DNA of 64,000 nucleotides from Macrobrachium rosenbergii. Lineage: Eukaryota; Arthropoda; Malacostraca; Decapoda; Palaemonidae. Positions 54,868 to 64,000 of the stretch are shown here, piece after piece (the first letter of the stretch is position 1; every line of letters begins with the position of its first letter). The position numbers and the translations under genes were made by a program. The notes beneath the pieces were generated by a model. The model was not told the origin of the DNA and made no database searches. It saw only the letters and a program-made list of their open reading frames with translations. The DNA lies in the NCBI RefSeq assembly GCF_040412425.1, contig NC_089744.1, positions 28,465,001 through 28,529,000 of the forward strand, read 5' to 3'.

Positions 54868-54895
54868 ATGTCGGATGTTGAAGGGGACCATGACG
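54868..54895 (+). CDS. Candidate short first coding exon with splice donor
   Basis: ATG TCG GAT GTT GAA (MSDVEGDHD) runs nine codons plus one base into GACG|GTAAGAAC, a consensus donor. It lies in the same CpG-richer patch. Joining to the exon candidate at 56216 in the resulting phase meets a stop, so the pairing is not supported as read; another exon or a non-coding role is possible. Confidence 0.2.
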
Positions 54896-56215
54896 GTAAG
54901 AACATGCTAGTACTGTTGAAACTTGCCCAACGAGCCTGGCACAGACGTTATCGGCAGCCTGGCTCGATAGAATACCCGCACGGTTACTACGTATAGTCTA
55001 TTTCATTCTTTGTCCACAGTCACTCACCTACTGTACTTAGGTTTTATGTAAATGTGGCAACACTCATAGCTGGCTCGTGATTGGCTGAAATCAATGTCTC
55101 CGATATCGCGGTCGTCCTCTGATAAAGTTGAAAACTATTTCTTCAGTAATTCATCTAAATGCTTATATGTACAAAGAACCATCACACTTTTAATATAGAG
55201 CATAAGATGCAGATTTATCTCGATAATATATATAACAATACAATCACGAGTAGACGCACTTGTATCAAATAGTCTACGCAGTTCGAACGCAAATGAACAG
55301 GCTTACAAGAATTGTTCCATCTCACTGTAGGTAAATTAAAAGACTCCGGGCTATGCGAGTGCAAGCAAAAGGCATTTTAATAATTTATTGCCTGTAAATT
55401 ACATAGATTAGGTTAATATTTGAAACAGCATGAAATATTGTTGCCTATAATGCTGTGAAGGGTAGTGGTGAAAAGAGCAGCTACTGCAACATTGACTGGA
55501 AGGCGGGAAATTTCAGTTAATGCATGGCAAGGTGTTGCGGTTTTCTTTCCCGAATAGTTTCTATTTATATATTTTTTTCTAGAGCATGCAAGTCATTATA
55601 ATGTTTCAGTGACTGCGCAATTTTGGGAGTATTTTGCCAAATAACTTATCTCCTCGAGTTCCCGTCATCCTTTGTGTGTTGATGACATATACGACGTAAA
55701 AGGTTAGCCTAGACTTTTTTTTAATGTCATTAGAACAATACCTAGAATGAATGAATAAAGTATACAGTGAGAAAGGAATTTTGAATGATGTGAAATGAAA
55801 GTATGCTTAAAAGAAAGACAGTAAAATCGAATAGTTGGCGGATTAATATTCGTGTTCTAGAAGTCAACAGCAGTAAAAGTTATTTTCCCAGTTTAGTCAC
55901 AGTCATGCTGTTAAAGTGTACATAGAATAGTTTGAGTAATAAGGAAATTTTGTGTTCTGAACAGTTTGTAAGAATAGGTCCAGGTGTAGCCTGGGCATAA
56001 TTGACAGCCTATCGTTTGTTTATGAATAGACTGTGGGATACTAGCTCGTCTATCTTGTACTTGTATAGGTATATTATCTAAACAAATTGGCATGTTTATG
56101 ATTTATATAAGATGTTGTGAGGGTTCTTGTGTATATAAACATTCAAATATATTACTGAAGAAAGTTTTAACGTTTACCACAATAAGCCAACGATATCGTA
56201 AACGATAATTTTCAG
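54896..56215. other. Putative intron or intergenic sequence
   Basis: No repeats or microsatellites. GATTGGCTG (inverted CCAAT) at about 55079 could be promoter-related. Nothing else was recognised. Confidence 0.4.
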
Positions 56216-56290
56216 CCAGTCAAGAGTTACACATGTGCATGTGCCGAATCTTCACCGGATCAACGAATTCAAGTAGAGCCTGAAATAATG
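56216..56290 (+). CDS. Candidate 75-bp exon
   Basis: Preceded by AACGATAATTTTCAG, a reasonable acceptor, and followed by GTAAGTAATC, a near-perfect donor. The 75 bp are open only in frame 0 (PVKSYTCACAESSPDQRIQV and then EPEIM). Alternatively it is a 5' UTR exon whose last codon ATG (56288-56290) is the start codon, split from the rest by the intron. No homology recognised. Confidence 0.3.
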
Positions 56291-56484
56291 GTAAGTAATC
56301 ATTTTTAAATAAGTATAAAGCATGAAAATAAAGTGAAAGCTTGGGGATAAATGTTAGTAGAAATCTATTAATGTATTTTCACTAAAAAAATCATAGTATA
56401 CTGCATACTTACGACTATGTTAAAAAGTCGATCTTGTATAACACCGACTTTAACTCTATATTTTGTTCCATGTAACTTTTTGTC
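56291..56484. other. Sequence after candidate exon
   Basis: No coding; would be intron if the exon is real. Confidence 0.4.
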
Positions 56485-56657
56485 TGTATGTATGTATGTA
56501 TGTATGTATGTATGTATGTATGTATGTATGTATGTATGTATGTATGTATGTATAACTGAATCACGAAAATATGGAACGTGATGAATATATAAACAGACAA
56601 AATCAAAGAAGGAAAGAGAAACAATGCAGCACTCCATTGTTTTTCTTTCCTTCGCAT

Positions 56658-56723
<66 letters not shown>

Positions 56724-56765
56724 CACACATATGTATATATACATATATATATTATATGTATATAC
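56485..56765. repeat. (TATG)n and (TA)n arrays
   Basis: About 16 TATG units (56487-56552). Then ATTGTTTTTCTTTCC and (TA)n at 56659-56719 with irregular TA-rich flank. Confidence 0.95.
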
Positions 56766-57307
56766 ACAAGTAAATGGGTTCCAGTGAGGAGATTTGTTCC
56801 CCAGAAAACAACGATGTAGAATTTATTTTATAATAAGCCTCTTTCCATGTCTCTGTTAAGAAACACGTTCTTTCTCCCAGTGGGAAAACCGTTCGTTCCC
56901 CCAAATGGAAATTATTCACACTTCAATCTCGCGTAAATTAATAGTAACTATACGCTGCTTGGGAATTCTCGCAAAACTCCACTATTATTCCTTGTTATTC
57001 AGCTGCGTGAAAATCAAGCAATATTTTTTCCTTTTCCTTTTAATTGCATTTTTTTTTTTTTTTTTTTGTGGGGGGGAGTAAGTCTAAGTCTCCAAGGGCA
57101 ATAATTGCCTCTCGACGAGGAAGCTTTTTGAAACGGGGGGCTTAATAAAGATCAAATAAAAGTAAATTGACTGTTTGAATACCATCACTTTGAAGTAAAA
57201 ATATCTTCGAAAATTGGGAATTTCATCCAGTGTTTCCTTGAGAGCAATTTGCGAGAAATATGAAATTTCAGACTGCAGATATTGTGGGGAATATTCCAGT
57301 GATGAAG
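56766..57307. other. Non-coding stretch
   Basis: T-run at about 57051-57067 followed by a G-run. No gene recognised. Confidence 0.55.
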
Positions 57308-57642
<335 letters not shown>

Positions 57643-57644
<2 letters not shown>

Positions 57645-57850
57645 GCTGACCAGCCCGTCGCTGCCCGGGAAAATCTGAATGACATTCACGGGTAGGGAGA
57701 GGGAAGAGGGAAGGTGAGGGGAAGGGTGAAGGGAGGGGAAGGGGAGGAGGAAGGGAAAGGGGAGGGGAGGGGAGGGGAGGCAGAGGGAAAAAGAAGGGAA
57801 GAGTGAAGGGGACGGGAGGGTGAGGGGAAGGTGGAGGGGGAGGGGAAGTT
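57643..57850. repeat. G-rich polypurine tract
   Basis: After CAGCCCGTCGCTGCCCGGGA the plus strand is almost pure purine for about 170 bp, with dozens of GGG/GGGG runs separated by one to three A or GA. Strong potential for G-quadruplex or triplex. The opposing strand gives an artefactual Pro/Ser frame. Confidence 0.9.
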
Positions 57851-59167
57851 TTGTTCCTTTGTCAGAAGAGAATAAATGGCATCTCCTTTGAACAAAGACA
57901 ATAAATAAAAAATATTGTATTTCTACAATTCACATTTAGGTGTGACTGTGTGCTTGTGTGTGTATGGGAGTGGAGAAGGTCTGTCTCTCGTGCAACAACA
58001 GATGGACCCAGTGTTGCCACATTTCCACATCGTTGACTTCCACAGTCGCCTAAATTTTAAATTCATTCAACCATCAGTAAAATCTAATGTTTATAAAACG
58101 ACATATGCTTTCCTTCACAGTCTAAAGATCATTTCCCATAAACATCCTTATCAAGTTAGTCACAATCACTTTTTATATTTATTAAAACAATTTAAATAGA
58201 TTTAAGTTACTTTAATTAGATGGAAACCTAAAGCAGTTGCTCTGTTGTCGTCTGCATTCGAAGTGTCAATCAAGACATTGTTCGACAAACTTCTGCTGCT
58301 TCATGATTCAGCATAAACAACCATTCTTTGATGGCTCTTTATTTAGTCATCATTATATAAACATATATAAATATGCAAATGACCGAGAACATAGGCCAGT
58401 GAATCATATAATATAAGAAAATAATATATCTGACCACAATAAACCCCTAAAAGGAGTGTGGAAATTTTTTACACCCTTGGTGTGGCAGACCATACCTACC
58501 GGCATTAGGTATATAGTGAAGTGTTGTTGCGAAAACACCCCATAAACCTTATTTAAACCAAATTTATAACGATATACACCATCGTGATGCATCGAAATAG
58601 TCACTATAACGAATTCCGAAGGCAAAAACAAAGAAGAAACAATCGAATTAATGAGAAAATTCGCATTTGAACTAATAAAGAAAAATTATATACTGTCATA
58701 CATTTTGCACGTCGTGTTGAGCTAGCAGCTATTACGCATGCGCGAATGAGGAAGACAGCTAAAAAAAAAACTCTGTACCAGCTGGTTTGGGTTCATTGCT
58801 GTATTGCTATGAAATATGTTTTGTAACAAAACCAAAAATATTTAATTTAACAATACAACCAAGCAGTGAGTATATGTTTAACACTTATATTAATAATTAT
58901 CAGAAATTATGATCAAAATTCTCGTAAATTCTGATCAAAAATTGATATTATAGGGGATTTATTGTTGTAGATTAATCATACTTCTGGCAGCGCCAGAAGA
59001 AAAGGTGAAGCGCCAGGTAAAAAATGAGTATAAACCCAGAAAACTGAAGGAAAAGGTGACGTAAAAACGAAAATTTAATTTGTTTTGTTCGTGTTCTGGG
59101 GTGACGTAGAGGCCGTGTGCAAAATTTTGTCTGGGTCTGTCAAGCGGTTCAGATTTCTATAAGTTAA
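57851..59167. other. AT-rich non-coding stretch
   Basis: The 94-codon frame at 57915-58199 has no domains. Nothing recognised. Confidence 0.5.
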
Positions 59168-59435
59168 GTATACCTTAGTTTAACCAGACCAGTGAGCTGA
59201 TTAACAGCTCTCCTAGGGCTGGCCCAAAGGATTAGATTTATTTTACGTGGCTAAGAAACAATTGGTTACCTAGCAATGGGACCTACAGCTTATTGTGGAA
59301 TCCGAACCACATTATGACGAGAAATTAATTTCTATCACCAGAAATAAATTTCTCTAATTCTTCATTGGCCGGCCAGAGAATCGAACACGGGCCCAGCAGA
59401 GTGCTAGCCGAGAACGATACCAACCCGTCAAATGA
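59168..59435 (-). mobile_element. tRNA-derived SINE, copy 4, diverged
   Basis: Body from GTATACCTTAGTTTAACCAG to a degenerate tRNA-like head (GGCCAGAGAATCGAACACGG). The head is more mutated than in the copies at 26.2 and 37.1 kb. No clear target duplication. Confidence 0.85.
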
Positions 59436-59481
59436 GGAACTATAGAGGCCAAACAAATATAAAGACATTCACTTGTATATG

Positions 59482-59700
<219 letters not shown>

Positions 59701-60774
59701 TGTATGCCTTTTTTATATATGCATATACGTGTATGTATACACGGTTGTATGCATATTGCAGCTGTCCTATTCCAAAATTCTGATGCACATACAAACTTAC
59801 AAATAAAAAAAAATTCGATATGACAAAAAAAGACAAAAGCAAAAAATGTCTCGCAGAACAAAAACGAGAGTTACGAAAGCTACGTAAAGCTTGAACGACA
59901 CAAACACCCCTCTGCAGCACCATAGACCTAGCTCTCCAATGCCAAACATTAGACCGAACAGCAGCAGCTGGTGACTGTTAGATTTAGGAGTTTGCAACTG
60001 TAGTGGCCAAAAGCTGAGAAAGACTTTGGTAGCCAGCACACCGGGAAATGGAGGACCACAAGTTAACGGAACGATTACACGGGTCACTGAATCCTTATGA
60101 CTTTCAGACGGTCAGTCAGAGGTAGGTAGGTCTTTCTCTCGTCCGTGGTTGTGGCTCTAGAAAAAGGGGAAACCTATACGTTTGTGGGTGTGCAATGTTT
60201 TGTCAGGTTTGGATGTGGGTATTTGCATGTGGGTGTGCATGTTTGTTTTGTGTGTGTGCGTGTGTGAATTCTGTCTTTGACTTTACTGACTGCAGTATTT
60301 GGTTGGTACACGTAGCGCAGAGAATATTACCGTGAGGTGTGTGAAAGGTGGGGTTCTTAATGTTTCCAATATGCGGCATCAATACTTCGGTTATTTATTA
60401 TTACTAAACCTGGCCTTCTTATATTCAAAATGCTATAGGAAACCTTCCCTCTACCATCATCAGTATACGGACTGTCCTAGAGCCAAAGCCCGTGCTGGCA
60501 TAAGACCAGCTAAAACATCAATATATCTTTCACAGTCGACCACTAAACCATCCTGTTGGAGGGAGTATCTTGTAAACCATTCATTTAACAACTACCCTGA
60601 CTTTAGTGTATTACTATAACTCTTCTTAACACCAGGTCTGTAGCTCAGTAGGAAATATCTTTCGACTCTTCACTACGAGAACCTGTTACTTAGAAATTTT
60701 AAAAATGTGTCAATCCTGGAATGATTTGCTAGAAATGTATGTTATATTACCCTACAGTATGCACCCACATAGCC
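59701..60774. other. Non-coding stretch
   Basis: The 106-codon frame at 60299-60619 has no recognised domain. GTAGCTCAGTAGG at 60641 resembles an A box but no B box follows. Confidence 0.5.
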
Positions 60775-61090
60775 GGGTAGTGCCCCCAGTCCACCTCACG
60801 TGGTGCACTGTATGCACTGTTAAAGGGTATTTGGAGCGTCCCTTCGCACCCTGGCTGCACCCACTTTTTACCTATTTATTCTACTTCCATTCCTGCTTCT
60901 TTACTTCCTTGCAGCTGCGGGGCTTTCTCCCAGTTCCGCCTCTAGACCCTTGTACTTCATTCCCTTTATTTTCTGGATCACTTTATCTCGCTGTCCAACG
61001 ACTCCAACTCCCTCTTTTTATTGTCTTAAACACTGATTGGCTTAAAGTGCTCCAGGGCTTGGCTTGACAGCCTACATCTCATAAAATCAG
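60775..61090 (-). repeat. Interspersed repeat B, copy 5, inverted
   Basis: Read on the minus strand it shows GGAGTCGTTGGACAGCGAG, GGGTGCGAAGGGACGCTCC and GCACCACGTGAGGTGGAC, in the same order as the plus-strand copies. Confidence 0.8.
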
Positions 61091-63190
<2,100 letters not shown>

Positions 63191-63880
63191 TTGACTTTTT
63201 CCTCTGTGTTCGTCACTTTTCCTCTATTTACTTTCTCCTTCTTTGATTTACTTTTTCTTTGTGTGTCTCCCTTATTTATTTTCTTTCTTTTATGTACTTT
63301 CTCTTTCTGTGATTCCTCTGTTTATTTTCTCTTTCTGCGTTTCCTCTCTTTATTTACATTCTGTTTCTGTTTCCTCCCTTTATATACTCTCTCTTTCTGT
63401 GTTTCCTCTCTTCATTTATTCTCTCTTTCTGTGTTTCCTCTTTTCATTTATTCTCTCTTTCTGTGTTTCCTCCCTTTATTTGCCTTCTCTTTCTGTGTTT
63501 CTTCTCTTAAGTTGTCCTCTCTTTCTGTGTTACCTCTTTTATTTACTCTCTCTTTCTCTATTTCCTCTCTGATTTTCTCTCTCTTTCTGTGTCCTCTCTT
63601 CGTTTGGTCTCCCTTTCTGTGTTTCCTCTTTGATTTAATCTCTTTCTGTGTCCTCTCCTCGTTTACTCACTGTTTCTGTGTCTCCTCTTTATTTGCCTTT
63701 CTTCTGTGTGTTTGCTCTTTATTTACTCTCTCTCTCTTTCTGGTTCCTCTCTTGATATACTTTCTTTTTCGGCGTGTCTTCTCTTTGTAAACTTTCTCTT
63801 TCTGTGTTTCCTCTCTTCATTTACTCTCTCTGTTTGCGTTTCCTCTCTTGATTTACTTTCTCTTTCTGCGCATCGTTAGT
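63191..63880. repeat. 32-34-bp CT-rich minisatellite, about 20 units
   Basis: Unit reads CTCTCTTTCTGTGTTTCCTC then TCTTCATTTATT, with length and base variation. The 199-codon plus-strand frame across it (Phe, Leu, Ser and Cys in cycles) reflects the repeat and is not taken as a gene. Confidence 0.9.
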
Positions 63881-64000
63881 TATCTCGCTCCGTGTGTTTC
63901 CTCGTTCACTCGACTTAGTTATCAAGAGGAGGCGGCGGCGGCTCTTCATGCAGAGACCCCGTTGCTTGCTTGCGCTTAGCAAGAAGAAGAACCGGTGTTA
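63881..64000. other. Right edge, GC-richer patch
   Basis: GAGGAGGCGGCGGCGGCTC at about 63925 and an AAGAAGAAGAA run. Too short to assign; it could be a 5' UTR or a simple repeat. Confidence 0.35.

Noticed and set aside
60628..60700. tRNA gene suggested by GTAGCTCAGTAGG
   Set aside because: No B box or foldable cloverleaf follows.
63191..63790. 199-codon Phe/Leu/Ser/Cys frame suggesting a membrane protein
   Set aside because: It coincides with a 32-34-bp CT-rich minisatellite, and an overlapping frame is equally open.

Overview
This window is non-coding-dominated eukaryotic nuclear DNA, most likely from a decapod crustacean; a caridean shrimp is my best guess. The reasons are the very high load of long (TA)n and (CT)n microsatellites, with minor (TG)n, (ATT)n and (TATG)n, a tRNA-derived SINE and several interspersed repeat families that I associate from memory with decapod genomes, and the absence of any long intact gene. 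The order is inferred, and the species cannot be fixed from the sequence.

Layout. 1-1125 holds the right end of a dead Tc1/mariner-superfamily transposon (DD37E spacing, minus strand), ending at a (TA)n tract. A Penelope-like reverse transcriptase scrap (1440-1680, plus) abuts the next (TA)n. 3407-12918 is a decayed but nearly complete LTR retrotransposon on the minus strand. Its order is 5' LTR (right, truncated), long leader, gag with a zinc knuckle, protease, integrase, reverse transcriptase, RNase H, polypurine tract and 3' LTR. The reverse transcriptase is Ty3/gypsy-type, yet integrase lies upstream of it: the pol order of the Gmr1 type. 38710-46335 is a second, related LTR element on the minus strand with the same polypurine tract and related LTRs and leader. 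It keeps only a gag-like region, a protease-like region and a Pro/Glu/Val/Ser-rich reading frame. No integrase, reverse transcriptase or RNase H is visible, so it looks non-autonomous.

Between and after these lie four SINE copies (one inside the first LTR element, one with a perfect 17-bp target duplication), a five-copy interspersed family, several inverted or fold-back repeats, three minisatellites with 31-37-bp units, a compound palindromic (TA)n locus at 37.9-38.6 kb, a G-rich polypurine tract at 57.7 kb and a CT-rich minisatellite at the right edge.

Genes. No host protein-coding gene can be shown. The best hints of a host transcription unit are on the plus strand at 54.5-56.3 kb: a short ATG-initiated segment ending in a consensus splice donor, and a 75-bp open segment bounded by consensus acceptor and donor sites. 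They do not join in frame as read, so they are candidates only. Most long open frames elsewhere are translations of dinucleotide repeats (YIYI, SLSL, RERE) and were left out.
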